Origin: Inquilinus sp. KBS0705
GTDB taxonomy: Bacteria; Bacteroidota; Bacteroidia; Sphingobacteriales; Sphingobacteriaceae
Length of the DNA: 64,000 bases
Direction: 5' to 3'
NCBI GenBank assembly: GCA_005938025.2
Contig: VCCI02000001.1
Span: forward strand, 1,984,001 to 2,048,000
A program made the translations under genes and the position numbers. The notes under the pieces are model-generated. The model had not been told where the DNA came from, made no database searches, and saw only the letters and a list, made by a program, of their open reading frames with translations. This document shows, one piece after another, positions 16,235 through 25,880 of this stretch; position 1 is the stretch's first letter, and each line of letters opens with the position of its first letter.

Positions 16235-17299
16235 TCACACGATCTTATCTAACATCGCTATATAAGTATCTATCCCATCCGCAATTTCATCCACATAAAT
16301 ATATTCATCGGCCATGTGCGAGCGTGCCGAATCGCCGGGGCCAACTTTTATGGATGGGATATCCAGCAGCGATTGGTCTGATGTGGTTGGCGAGCCGTAA
16401 GTGGATTTACCTAAACTTACTCCTGCTTGTACAAATGGGTGGTTCTTATCAATCGAGGATGGTTTTAAACGGATAGAGCGCGGCTTTACATCGCAGCTTA
16501 CATGCTGGCGAATGATATCCAACACTTCCTCGTTACGGTAGGCATCGGTCACCCTTACATCAACTGTAAATACACAGGTGGCAGGCACCACATTATGCTG
16601 CGAACCGGCGTTAATAATGGTAACCGACATTTTTATGGGGCCAAAAACTTCCGACTCTTTAGGAAATTTAAACGTGCGGAACCACTCAATATCTGCCAAT
16701 GCCTTATAAATGGCATTCTCGCCCTCTTCGCGGGCGGCATGGCCTGCTTTGCCGTAGGCGGTGCAATCCAGCACCATCAGGCCGCGTTCGGCAATGGCCA
16801 GGTCCATCAGGGTAGGTTCGCCTACTATGCCAAAATCAAGCTTACCTAATTCGGGTATGATCAATTCCAAGCCATTCACACCCGATATTTCCTCTTCGGC
16901 AGTGGTAGCCAGGCAAAAGTTATAGTTCAGGTTTTCTTTATCGTGATAGTATAAAAAAACCGATATCAGCGATACCAAACAACCTCCTGCATCATTGCTG
17001 CCCAGGCCAAACAGTTTTCCCTCCTCTATTTTGGCATCATAAGGCTCGCGCGTATAGCCCGAGTTAGGTTTAACCGTATCGTGGTGAGAATTGAGTAAAA
17101 TGGTGGGTTTTGCGGCATCAAAATGCTTGTTCCAGGCCCAAATGTTATTTAGCTTACGGTGTGTAATTACCCCATGCTGCTGTAAGGTTTGCTCTATAAG
17201 GTCGGCCGTGCGGTCTTCCTCTTTGCTAAAAGATGGTATCGAAATTAATTGCTGTAATAGCTGTAAGGCTTGTTGCGATAATGCTGTTATATCCGCCAT
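16235..17299 (-). CDS. argE: M20-family deacetylase, probable ArgE (acetyl- or succinyl-ornithine deacylase)
   Basis: A 354-residue zinc-dependent M20 amidohydrolase. The metal ligands are visible in SHHDT (His72, Asp74), GSNDAGG (Asp103) and ATTAEEE (Glu135/Glu136, catalytic base and ligand), with a late histidine in ARSHMADE. It would release the acyl group from N-acyl-ornithine or -citrulline in arginine synthesis. Bacteroidota often use N-succinyl intermediates, so the acyl group is uncertain. The role is inferred mainly from the downstream argH. Confidence 0.85.
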   Translation of the reverse strand: MADITALSQQALQLLQQLISIPSFSKEEDRTADLIEQTLQQHGVITHRKLNNIWAWNKHFDAAKPTILLNSHHDTVKPNSGYTREPYDAKIEEGKLFGLGSNDAGGCLVSLISVFLYYHDKENLNYNFCLATTAEEEISGVNGLELIIPELGKLDFGIVGEPTLMDLAIAERGLMVLDCTAYGKAGHAAREEGENAIYKALADIEWFRTFKFPKESEVFGPIKMSVTIINAGSQHNVVPATCVFTVDVRVTDAYRNEEVLDIIRQHVSCDVKPRSIRLKPSSIDKNHPFVQAGVSLGKSTYGSPTTSDQSLLDIPSIKVGPGDSARSHMADEYIYVDEIADGIDTYIAMLDKIV

Positions 17300-17406
17300 A
17301 AATTGTCAGGAATATGTTCCCGGTGCTAAAAACGGTAAAAGTAAGGTTTTTCGTGTAAGGCTGCAACGCAGGGCCTGCAAATGGTTACTCCCTTACTGCG
17401 CGGTGG

Positions 17407-18660
17407 TTAATCAAGCAGTAAAGGTTCATCGTCATCATCGCTAAGGCTTAGCTGTATCATATCGCTGCCTGCTATACCCTCTACCGATCCTTTGATATGG
17501 GCGGCATTCAGTAAAACCTTATCCAGTTGTTTCTCGCGCGATTTCCACATCTTTTCCATTGCGTCGCGCTCTTTTTGGATAGACAGGCGCATGCTCATAT
17601 ACCCCTCACGTATGGCCTTCCACTGTTCCGAAAATTCGCTGCTGGTAAGGTAATCATACAACAGGTGCATTTTATCGCCTTTATTATCCTGTGCTTTGGC
17701 CAAATTGGCGAGTTTTACCACCCCATCGCGCAGTATGTACGATACGGCTTTTACCTCATCAAAGCTGCATATCCATACGCCGTCCTTTTCGCCAAAGCAA
17801 TCCATACCTTTTGGGTAGCATTGGGTAACTATAACGGCCACATCAACGCCCATGGCGCGCATATCTTTTTTAAGCTTATCTATCCAGTCGGCGGCAAAAG
17901 CGGTGGTGCGTTTACTTTCGTAAATAATTTTGCCGCACTCCTGCCCAAACTGATTGCGTACAGTTTGCACACAGTCGGCACCACGCACGCCTTTTCCCAC
18001 CTCGTTTATCACATCAAAGGGGAAGTAGCTGCGTAATTGTTCTTCCAGTATTAGCTCCTGCACCTCGCCCTGCAACTGCATCGACCCCTGCTCGGCGCGG
18101 CGTTTCATCTCGTCAACCAGTTTTTTCTGGTCTTCCAGCTGTTTCTCCATCTCCTTTACCTTTAGCTGGTGCTCGGTATCCTTAATGGAATATTTTTCTA
18201 TTTCCTGCTTGCGTATCTGTTCGGCAATTTCGGCACGCTGCTCCTGTAACTTGCGTTGCAGGGCAACTTCCATCTCTTCTTCTTTTTGCTTAAGAGATTG
18301 CTCGCGCTGTAAAAACTCCAGTTCCTTCTGGCGCGATTCCTTTAACTTTTCGGCACTGTCGTTTACCGATTTTTGCAGCATGGTTAACTGATTTTCAAAA
18401 TCGGTGGCAATGGCCTTGCGCAGGTTTTCTTCCAGCGTTAATTGCAGTTGCTTCTTTTCATCGCTAAGTTTTTGTTCAAAAAGCTGTTGTTGCTGCTTCT
18501 CGCGCAGGGTATATTCGTCTTCTTTTTTACGAAGCTCATCTTCTTTCTGCTTTTTATAATCTGCCATCTGGGCCCTAAGCTGCTGCTTATATTCCTCGGC
18601 CATTACTTCCTCAATCGGGAAACCATGTCCGCAGCTGGGGCACTTAACTTCTGTAGCCAT
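17407..18660 (-). CDS. DUF2130 coiled-coil protein
   Basis: A 417-residue protein of the DUF2130 family. I chose ATG 18660. It begins with a CPSCG pair (Cys7, Cys10), continues as a long charged coiled coil (about residues 20-195, rich in Lys, Glu and Gln), and ends in the conserved DUF2130 domain (about 200-380). That domain contains FPFDVINEVGKGVRGADC and IIYESKRTTAFAADWIDKLK, a pattern reminiscent of nuclease-type folds (D...ESK). Function is unproven. It is 107 bases upstream of the arginine genes and has its own likely promoter. Confidence 0.88.
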   Translation of the reverse strand: MATEVKCPSCGHGFPIEEVMAEEYKQQLRAQMADYKKQKEDELRKKEDEYTLREKQQQQLFEQKLSDEKKQLQLTLEENLRKAIATDFENQLTMLQKSVNDSAEKLKESRQKELEFLQREQSLKQKEEEMEVALQRKLQEQRAEIAEQIRKQEIEKYSIKDTEHQLKVKEMEKQLEDQKKLVDEMKRRAEQGSMQLQGEVQELILEEQLRSYFPFDVINEVGKGVRGADCVQTVRNQFGQECGKIIYESKRTTAFAADWIDKLKKDMRAMGVDVAVIVTQCYPKGMDCFGEKDGVWICSFDEVKAVSYILRDGVVKLANLAKAQDNKGDKMHLLYDYLTSSEFSEQWKAIREGYMSMRLSIQKERDAMEKMWKSREKQLDKVLLNAAHIKGSVEGIAGSDMIQLSLSDDDDEPLLLD

Positions 18661-18700
18661 AATATTTATAGAAATTTTGCATTGATAATGCAATGCCTAT

Positions 18701-18708
18701 CAAAGATA
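18701..18708 (-). promoter_or_regulatory. Candidate -7 box (TAtcTTTG) for the DUF2130 gene
   Basis: On the minus strand this reads TATCTTTG, a perfect TAnnTTTG match, about 40 bases upstream of the ATG at 18660. A clear -33 TTG is not seen. A small hairpin (TTGCATTGATAATGCAA) lies between it and the start codon. Confidence 0.4.
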
Positions 18709-18768
18709 GGAAAGCATTTTTTAAAAGTATACGAACGGTAAATTATCCGGCGGCGTATATTTTATATC

Positions 18769-20427
18769 CTAAAAATCGTGATATAAACTTCTGAAGGTAC
18801 TGCGCAGGCCAAAGGTTAGTATGGCGGCTTTTTTATCGCCCAGGTCGTTTTTCTCCTGCCTGTAAATGGCACCCAATTCAAACCGCAGGTTGTATTTAGC
18901 ATTTATCAGGTACGATGCAGTACCCTCGGTGTAATAAAGGTTAGTACCTATACCCTGCCCTACAGTACTGGTTGTAAGGGTTGGCGATAAAGGCCGGGTA
19001 AGGTCTTTACCGTTGTTATCGCCGCTGGCATCAAGGCCGTATTTAGCGTACATCAACTGCCCCTGAAAATCAAATTTACCAACCGAGTAGTTCATTATAC
19101 CAATCAGCTCCCTAAAATTAGCTCCCAGCGGGTCTCCTAATGGCTGGCTGTAAAAGGTGTAATTGCTTAGCGTGCGGCCATTCATATAGGTATAAGGCTT
19201 TACGGTATTAAATTCAAACAGGTAGTTAAGGTTTTTAACCGCGAAGATGTCCGCGCCGCGTATACCTACCTGCAAGCCGTTTGTGTTATTGGTATTATTG
19301 GTGCTATTGCCCGATAAAAAGGTACTACCTTCAAACCTATCTATGATGAACTGGGCGTAAACAGCGCTTTTGTCAAACACTTTATACTTGCCTGTAAAAC
19401 CTATTAAGGCATTGCCCGGCTGCCCTGATGGCCCAAATTTGCTTGAAAATAACAACGGGTTAATAAAGTTTACATCAAAAGGCCTGGTATTGCCCTGATC
19501 ATCGGCCTCAGGTGCTATATAGGCGTTAAAAAAGCCGAACGACAGGTTATTGTTTACATTATAATCGAGGTAATGGAACAGCGCCCATTTGCGACGGTTG
19601 CTGCCAAAGGTGTCAAACTTTTTAATAAGCAGGTCCTGCATGTAGGCCCACATCATCATATATTGAAACTTACCTACATGCGCTGTTGCCCGCAGCAGGG
19701 GATAATTAGCCGCATTGTCTGACAATAACAACGACCGGTAACCATCGCCTATAAAGGTTTTATCCTGCCCCAAAGTAATATTAAGCTGTTTTACAGGCGT
19801 GTACGATAGCAGGGCCGTTACGTACGAAAAATCGCGGTAGCTTTTAGTAAGCGTACGGTCATAGGCCTGGCCGGGCACAAAACGTATCTTGCGGGCATAA
19901 TCGGTGTAATAATCGGCAAAAGCACCCTGGTTTTCGTAACCGCTGGTGTAAAAGGAAAATTTAGTGCCTACCGTACCACCAAACTGAAAACCGCGTGTAT
20001 TTAGCCCCAAAGCCGATTTAAATAAAAAACCCACAGGCCTCACACTGGCTATGGCATTTTTATCTTCAAAATCCTTACCAACTATATTTTCGGTCAGGAA
20101 ATCGCCGTAAAAGGTGTACTCTTTTGTTTTAACATCTATTAAATGCTCGTTAAACAATTTACGCATCAACCAGCTTTTGTGGCTGCTATCTACGCCTAAA
20201 AGCATTAACTGGTTGTACCGGGTTTGCAGGGTGCTGTCTATTAAAAACGGGCGAAGCGATGTATGCAGTGCCGTACCTTTTGAATACAGGTCGGCATTAA
20301 ATTTTTGATTGAACTGGTATGATTGAGGCAAATAAACCGATTGCGCCTTGCTTATTTTTGATGACGATACTATTAAGCACAACAATAAAATAAGTTTACC
20401 TGGCAGTTGAACGCGATTTTTTAGCAT
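18769..20427 (-). CDS. Outer-membrane beta-barrel protein, RemB / Wzi-like
   Basis: A 552-residue exported protein. The ATG at 20427 starts a signal peptide ending KISKAQ. The mature part has alternating short amphipathic strands, and ends in aromatic residues (LYHDF), typical of outer-membrane barrels. The segment GQDKTFIGDGYRSLLLSDNA and the following YPLLRATA resemble the gliding protein RemB of Flavobacterium and capsule-assembly Wzi proteins. Whether it acts in gliding, adhesion or polysaccharide anchoring cannot be told. The DUF2130 gene follows after 108 bases. Confidence 0.75.
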   Translation of the reverse strand: MLKNRVQLPGKLILLLCLIVSSSKISKAQSVYLPQSYQFNQKFNADLYSKGTALHTSLRPFLIDSTLQTRYNQLMLLGVDSSHKSWLMRKLFNEHLIDVKTKEYTFYGDFLTENIVGKDFEDKNAIASVRPVGFLFKSALGLNTRGFQFGGTVGTKFSFYTSGYENQGAFADYYTDYARKIRFVPGQAYDRTLTKSYRDFSYVTALLSYTPVKQLNITLGQDKTFIGDGYRSLLLSDNAANYPLLRATAHVGKFQYMMMWAYMQDLLIKKFDTFGSNRRKWALFHYLDYNVNNNLSFGFFNAYIAPEADDQGNTRPFDVNFINPLLFSSKFGPSGQPGNALIGFTGKYKVFDKSAVYAQFIIDRFEGSTFLSGNSTNNTNNTNGLQVGIRGADIFAVKNLNYLFEFNTVKPYTYMNGRTLSNYTFYSQPLGDPLGANFRELIGIMNYSVGKFDFQGQLMYAKYGLDASGDNNGKDLTRPLSPTLTTSTVGQGIGTNLYYTEGTASYLINAKYNLRFELGAIYRQEKNDLGDKKAAILTFGLRSTFRSLYHDF

Positions 20428-20599
20428 ATACAGCAAAATAAGCGTTATTTATTGTAACATTAAAATTTACAGCATTAATTAAAATTACCCGCCTGTTTAC
20501 GGCGTTAAATTGTGTTAAATTTATTAAACTGCACCTGTTTATAAAAAACAAGCTACAAAAAATACTGATATTTGCCGCGCTTAATAACACCTGTTACAC

Positions 20600-23500
20600 A
20601 TGCAATACAATAAAATTAATAACCTTTTAGGCTGGCTTTGCTTTGTTATAGCCGCAGTAACCTACACCTTAACACTGGAACCATCCGTTAGTTTTTGGGA
20701 TTGTGGCGAGTTTATTTCGTGCGCATACAGGTTGCAGGTATCGCACCAGCCGGGTTACCCTTTGTTTGCCATGCTGGGCAAGGTATTTTCGCTGCTGTCG
20801 TTTGGCAATAATGCTAAAGTACCTTACTACACCAATATGCTATCGGCTATTGCCAGCGCCGCTACGGTTATGTTTTTGTTTTGGACCATTACCGCTATTG
20901 CCAAAAAGCTGGTTGCCGGCCGCGAAAAAGATTTTGGCGGGGCACAAACTATCTTAATTATGGGTGCCGGCCTGGTTGGTGCCCTGGCATTTGCCTATAC
21001 CGATACCTTCTGGTTTTCGGCTGTTGAAACTATTGTTTTCGCCCTATCATCGTTATGTATAGCGCTTATATTTTGGGCCATATTAAAATGGGAAAACCAT
21101 GCCGGCGAACCCGGTGCCGACCGCTGGATAGTTTTTATTGCTTATGTAATAGGCCTGTCAATAGGCATACACCTGCTTAACCTGCTTACTATACCTGCCA
21201 TTGCGCTGGTTTATTACTTCCGCAGGTATAAAAATATCACTACCAAAAGCGCGATAATAGCTTTTTTAATAAGCGTGCTTATACTGGGCTTGGTGCAGTA
21301 TGGCGTAAGGGGCTACACTGTTAAGTTCGCCGCTTATTTCGATCTGTTTTTTGTTAACTCGCTTGGGCTTGGCTTTGGCACAGGTGCGCTGTTTTTCTTA
21401 TTGCTGATAGTCGCAGTATTAGTTGGCGGTATCATCTACAGTATCCGCACCAACAAACCAACCCTAAACCTGGCATTTTTGTGTCTGGCCTTTATTTACT
21501 TTGGCTACGGCTCATTTGCCTACATCCCTATACGTGCAACGGCTAATACCAATTTAAACAACTCGCACCCCGATAACGCTTTTACCCTTTACGGTTACTT
21601 AAACCGTATTCAATACGGCGAAAACCCTCTACTGACCGGGCCATATTTTGATTCGAAACCTATCGATCAGAAAGAAGGCAGCACCATTTACCGCAAGGGT
21701 GATACCAAATACGAAGTTGCCGGTAAACGCAGCGATTACGTGTACGATAAAACGCATTTGTTCCCCCGTTTTTACAGCTCGAGCCCACAGGATATACAGT
21801 TTTACCGCCAATGGCTGCAACTGGGCGAAAACCAGGAACCAACCGCCTGGGACAACTTTAGGTACCTGATGAGCTGGCAGGTATACCAAATGTATTTCAG
21901 GTACTTTTTATGGAATTTTGTTGGCCGTTACAACGACCAGGACGGGCAAACCAGCACCACCGCTATTGATGGCAACTGGACAGCCGGCCTGTTTAACGGA
22001 GCCAGCCACCTGCCAAAAACAGTTACCGAAAGCCATACCTATACCCCATTATACGCACTGCCGTTTTTATTGGGCATGATAGGCCTGATATATCATTCGG
22101 AGCGTAAAAAACGCGACGCGCTTATTGTGGCTATGCTGTGGTTTTTTACCGGTATAGCGGTTGTATTATATGTTAACCAGGCCAATGTACAGCCCCGAGA
22201 GCGCGATTACTCGTACGTAGGCTCGTTTTACGCCTTTGCGATATGGATAGGCTTGGGCGTTATCGGCATAGCCGATATGCTGAGCAAAAAGGTGAACATC
22301 CGCACATCGGCCTATATATCTATTGGTATTGGTTTGCTAATAGCGCCTGTATTGCTGGCATCAAAAGAATGGCAATCGCACGATAGATCGACCAAGATGA
22401 CGCCGCACGATATGGCTTATAATTACCTGATATCGTGCCCGCCAAATGCCATTTTGTTCACCTACGGCGATAATGACACCTACTCGTTATGGTACGACCA
22501 GGAAGTAGAAGGTATACGCCCCGATGTGCGGATTGTTAACTTAAGCTTGTTCACCGGCGACTGGTATATACGCCAGATGCAGAAAAAGATGAACCAAAGC
22601 GATCCTTTGCCTATTACCATGCCTTATGATAAATATAAGGAAGGCGTTAGGGATGTGATCTATTACAGCGATAAAAACCTGCCGGGCTACGTTGATATTA
22701 AAGAGATATTTAATTTTATCACCACCGACGATAAAACACTGCAGGGCCAAACCAATGATGGTGAAAGCGTTAATTATTTGCCAACCAAAAAGCTGTCCAT
22801 CCCGGTTAATGCCGATGAGGTGCTTAAATACGGCGTAATTACTCCCGACCAAAAAGCCCGCCTTGCTACAAGTGTAGATTTTACTTTTACATCAAACTAT
22901 GTAACTAAGGAAAACCTGGCCATATTTGACATATTGGCGCATAACAACTGGAAAAGGCCCATTTGCTTTACTACCACCATTGGCAATGATAACCTGATAG
23001 GTTTACAGCCTTACTTGTATAAAGAAGGTTTTACCTATCACCTGCTGCCTTTAAAAGCCGATACCGCCAACCACGACCAGCTAAGCAAAACCAACAGCCT
23101 GGTGATGTATGATAACATGATGAACAAGTTTAAGTATGGCAACTTTAAAACGGCTAAGTATTTAGATCATGAATCTACCGGTATGTTTTACCCGGTTATG
23201 TTAACCACCTTTTTAGACCTTACACAAAACCTGATGCAGGAAGGCCATAACGACCTTGCCCTAAAACTGCTGCATAAATACGACAAGGAAATGCCCGAAA
23301 TTAACCCCTACATTGATGTAGCCGGCCGTAAACTGTTTTTGGCGCAATCTGCCTATAAATTAGGTGATATAGCCCTGGGTAACAAAATAGCAACCGCTGT
23401 TAACGCGTACCTGGTAGATCAGTTAAACTACAATGCTTACCTGCTTAAAAACAACCGCGAAAATGTAAACATGCGCGATGTGCAGATAGGCCTGCAGGTA

Positions 23501-23614
23501 ATGAACGGGTTAATGGAGTACACCAAAACCTACCATCAAACAGCGCTTAGCAATAAAATTGATGCGGAGTTGAAAAATTACTTAAGTCAATTCTCAAGTA
23601 TAATGGGGCAGTAA
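20600..23614 (+). CDS. DUF2723 membrane protein (TMEM260 / GT-C-like)
   Basis: A 1004-residue protein with about 12 membrane segments in the first 620 residues and a soluble, probably periplasmic, C-terminal part. The N-terminal WDCGEFISCAYRLQVSHQPG motif defines DUF2723, the family that includes human TMEM260, a protein O-mannosyltransferase. The acidic residues of that motif occupy the loop where GT-C glycosyltransferases keep their catalytic acid. A role in protein O-glycosylation in the periplasm is therefore likely but inferred. It is divergent from the RemB-like gene with 172 bases between. Confidence 0.88.
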   Translation: MQYNKINNLLGWLCFVIAAVTYTLTLEPSVSFWDCGEFISCAYRLQVSHQPGYPLFAMLGKVFSLLSFGNNAKVPYYTNMLSAIASAATVMFLFWTITAIAKKLVAGREKDFGGAQTILIMGAGLVGALAFAYTDTFWFSAVETIVFALSSLCIALIFWAILKWENHAGEPGADRWIVFIAYVIGLSIGIHLLNLLTIPAIALVYYFRRYKNITTKSAIIAFLISVLILGLVQYGVRGYTVKFAAYFDLFFVNSLGLGFGTGALFFLLLIVAVLVGGIIYSIRTNKPTLNLAFLCLAFIYFGYGSFAYIPIRATANTNLNNSHPDNAFTLYGYLNRIQYGENPLLTGPYFDSKPIDQKEGSTIYRKGDTKYEVAGKRSDYVYDKTHLFPRFYSSSPQDIQFYRQWLQLGENQEPTAWDNFRYLMSWQVYQMYFRYFLWNFVGRYNDQDGQTSTTAIDGNWTAGLFNGASHLPKTVTESHTYTPLYALPFLLGMIGLIYHSERKKRDALIVAMLWFFTGIAVVLYVNQANVQPRERDYSYVGSFYAFAIWIGLGVIGIADMLSKKVNIRTSAYISIGIGLLIAPVLLASKEWQSHDRSTKMTPHDMAYNYLISCPPNAILFTYGDNDTYSLWYDQEVEGIRPDVRIVNLSLFTGDWYIRQMQKKMNQSDPLPITMPYDKYKEGVRDVIYYSDKNLPGYVDIKEIFNFITTDDKTLQGQTNDGESVNYLPTKKLSIPVNADEVLKYGVITPDQKARLATSVDFTFTSNYVTKENLAIFDILAHNNWKRPICFTTTIGNDNLIGLQPYLYKEGFTYHLLPLKADTANHDQLSKTNSLVMYDNMMNKFKYGNFKTAKYLDHESTGMFYPVMLTTFLDLTQNLMQEGHNDLALKLLHKYDKEMPEINPYIDVAGRKLFLAQSAYKLGDIALGNKIATAVNAYLVDQLNYNAYLLKNNRENVNMRDVQIGLQVMNGLMEYTKTYHQTALSNKIDAELKNYLSQFSSIMGQ

Positions 23615-23632
23615 CTCATTAGCCATCTGTAT

Positions 23633-23668
23633 AAAAAAAGGGAATTGTATGATACAATTCCTTTTTTG
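23633..23668. terminator. Bidirectional intrinsic terminator
   Basis: A run of A's, the stem GGAATTGTA / TACAATTCC (23641-23661) and a run of T's lie between the DUF2723 stop and the convergent DinB-like gene. The layout works for both strands. Confidence 0.85.
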
Positions 23669-23709
23669 TTGCTTTGTATTAGCCGAAAAGACCTCTGCAG
23701 ATTGTGTAA

Positions 23710-24171
23710 TTACAAACCTAAAAACTCTTTCATTTGGTGCGGCAATGGGTAATTGCCATACATCCGGCGCATTAAAACAACTTCGCCAACATGAAAAGAG
23801 AGGTGTACAGATAGTTCCTGAACGTATTTTAACTTTTTTTGCAGGTAAGGTTCTTTAGCGCCGAATGTGGCTATAGCATCAATTACCTGCTGTTGCTGCC
23901 GGTAAAAGGTGGCTACCAGGCCGTCAAGCGCCTGTTGGTTGTCTACCTGCGTTTCTATCCAGCTTTCATACTCATCCAGTTCAAAGCATTGCTCAATGTT
24001 TTTAATGCAGGCAATATGGTAGCGCTGCCAAACCACCAGGTGGTTTAGTATTTGCCAGATAGATTTCGGGGCATTTGCCGGTACATTTGCAGCCTCGGCT
24101 ACAGTAAGGTTATCAAATACCTTAAATGTATCAAAAGCCCCCTCAAACAGGTTTTGATATTGATTTTGCAT
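23710..24171 (-). CDS. DinB/YfiT-like family protein
   Basis: A 153-residue four-helix-bundle protein of the DinB-like superfamily. The metal-ligand histidines are likely in QILNHLVVWQRYH (about residues 41-53) and LSVHLSFHVGEVVLMR (about 121-136). Members include thiol transferases and proteins of unknown activity. It lies 30 bases downstream of the methyltransferase-like gene on the same strand and may be part of that operon. Confidence 0.8.
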   Translation of the reverse strand: MQNQYQNLFEGAFDTFKVFDNLTVAEAANVPANAPKSIWQILNHLVVWQRYHIACIKNIEQCFELDEYESWIETQVDNQQALDGLVATFYRQQQQVIDAIATFGAKEPYLQKKLKYVQELSVHLSFHVGEVVLMRRMYGNYPLPHQMKEFLGL

Positions 24172-24201
24172 TAACAGGAGTTTAGCACTATTTACATAGC
24201 A

Positions 24202-24693
24202 TTATATGGCCAATGCTTCGTTTTCCTTTTTTATCCTCACTGTTAACATAACAGCATTTAGTATGCTGAATGCAATGGCTGTGTAATATAGGTTAAACGT
24301 TAAAGGTATAATTGCTATCTCTAAAATAACAATTATATAATTGGGGTGTTTTACGTATTTATAAATGCCGCTTGCTACCGGCGCTGTACCCGGCACACGG
24401 TATATTTTGGTATTCCAATAAAAGCCCAGCGTAGATATAACCACGAACTTTAGCATGATCAGTACAAAAAATACTATAAGCAGCGCGTAATTTACCGCAT
24501 TGGTGCCCCGCCATATATACTCGGCTATAAGCGATATAATAAACAGCGTATGCATGGCTACCATATAGGGGTAGTGCGCTTTACCATACTCCACCGCACC
24601 GTTGGCAAGCAGCCATTTTTCGTTACGAGCCGATACAAATAGTTCGGTAAGGCGTTGTACAATAAGGAAAACAAGAAACAGGATGAATATCAT
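24202..24693 (-). CDS. Isoprenylcysteine carboxyl methyltransferase-like membrane methyltransferase
   Basis: A 163-residue integral membrane protein with about five hydrophobic segments. The ICMT/phospholipid-methyltransferase signature KYVKHPNY near residue 112 and the basic IKKENEAL tail, part of the SAM-binding end, are visible. In Bacillus subtilis the homologue BpsB sits beside type III polyketide synthase BpsA and O-methylates its alkylpyrones. Here the gene begins four bases after a type III polyketide synthase, so the same role is the best inference. The early QRLTELFVSARNEKWLL segment also matches that group. Confidence 0.85.
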   Translation of the reverse strand: MIFILFLVFLIVQRLTELFVSARNEKWLLANGAVEYGKAHYPYMVAMHTLFIISLIAEYIWRGTNAVNYALLIVFFVLIMLKFVVISTLGFYWNTKIYRVPGTAPVASGIYKYVKHPNYIIVILEIAIIPLTFNLYYTAIAFSILNAVMLTVRIKKENEALAI

Positions 24694-24697
24694 TGGC

Positions 24698-25756
24698 TTA
24701 GTTTTTCATATTTAATAACACCATTTCGCTGCTAAAGCCGGGGCCCATGGCCAGCATTAAACCATAGCCATCAGTAAACCCTTCGGTCATGAATTTTTCA
24801 AGTACGTATAAAACCGTCACGCTGGACATATTGCCATTATCGTTCATCACCTCGCGGGTGTTTTTTAAAAAATCGCCATCGGCTTTAAGCGCGTCTTCAT
24901 AAGCCTCCAGCACCTTTTTACCACCGGGATGAAAAACAAAGTTCTTAATATCGCTTAGCTTTAACCCTTGCTTTGCCAAAAAGGCTTCAATATCGGCAGC
25001 AATGTTTTGGTGTATAAATGTAGGTATGTCTTTAGAAAAAACCACCTTAAATCCATCATCCCTAAAATCCCAGCCCATTACCTCCAGCGAATCGTAATAG
25101 AGCTTACTGCTTGCTGCCTGTATGCTTACTGTTTTATTGGGGCTGGCATGGTTATCTCCTTTAACAATAACCGCCGCAATACCGTCAGAAAACAAGCTCG
25201 AACCTATGAAGTTACTTTTGCTGTAGTCGCTTTTTATAAGTGTTAAGCTGCACAGCTCCACAGCAACCAGTAATACCACCGCGTCGGGATTGGCTTTTGC
25301 CAAAGTATTAGCTTTTGCCATACCCGCTACCCCACCCGCGCAACCCAGGCCCCAAACGGGCGTGCGTGTAATATGCGGGTTTAATTGCAGCTGGTTAATA
25401 ATAAGCGCATCCATACTGGGTGTGGCCAGGCCAGTGGTAGATACAAATATTATATCGGTAATATCGCTTTTATCAATACCTGCCTTTGTAATAGCCGCCT
25501 GCACTGATTCAACCGAGTATTGCAGTGCCAGTTTTATATATTCGTCGTTACGCTGCTTAAAGGTAGTAGTTTGGGCATAGTAGCTTAAGGGCTTTACAAA
25601 ATTGCGGGTAATTATGCCGGTGTTGTCAAAGGCTTGTATCAGCCTGTCTACCTGCGGAAAATCTGTGGCAAACATATCGCGCGCCTGCTCTCTTACCTCT
25701 TGCTGGATGGTTTTATCCGGTAGATCTATTTTACTAACTGCTGTTATAAATGGCAT
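24698..25756 (-). CDS. Type III polyketide synthase (chalcone/stilbene synthase family)
   Basis: A 352-residue ketosynthase-fold enzyme. The catalytic triad is Cys139 (GLGCAGGVAG), His276 (FVFHPGGKK) and Asn309 (DNGNMSS). The GPGFSSEMVLL C-terminal motif is standard. It would extend an acyl-CoA starter with malonyl-CoA to alkylpyrones or alkylresorcinols. Length is normal for bacterial forms. It is transcribed with a BpsB-like methyltransferase immediately downstream. A 12-bp tandem repeat sits 23 bases before its start codon. Confidence 0.93.
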   Translation of the reverse strand: MPFITAVSKIDLPDKTIQQEVREQARDMFATDFPQVDRLIQAFDNTGIITRNFVKPLSYYAQTTTFKQRNDEYIKLALQYSVESVQAAITKAGIDKSDITDIIFVSTTGLATPSMDALIINQLQLNPHITRTPVWGLGCAGGVAGMAKANTLAKANPDAVVLLVAVELCSLTLIKSDYSKSNFIGSSLFSDGIAAVIVKGDNHASPNKTVSIQAASSKLYYDSLEVMGWDFRDDGFKVVFSKDIPTFIHQNIAADIEAFLAKQGLKLSDIKNFVFHPGGKKVLEAYEDALKADGDFLKNTREVMNDNGNMSSVTVLYVLEKFMTEGFTDGYGLMLAMGPGFSSEMVLLNMKN

Positions 25757-25778
25757 TGTGTATCAGTGGTTATATAAT

Positions 25779-25802
25779 TAAAGTACGTAATAAAGTACGT
25801 GA
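25779..25802. promoter_or_regulatory. 12-bp tandem repeat upstream of the polyketide synthase
   Basis: Two tandem units, TAAAGTACGTAA and TAAAGTACGTGA, lie directly before the polyketide synthase gene. Each contains the palindrome GTAC/ACGT core. Position and symmetry suggest a regulator-binding site, but no regulator is known. It is also 79 bases upstream of the divergent Fpg-like gene. Confidence 0.4.
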
Positions 25803-25880
25803 TGGTTGATAACTTTTATTAATAGCTATTGTTTCAATTTTAGCCAAGCTTTGTAAATTACATCAAATAACACAAATCCA

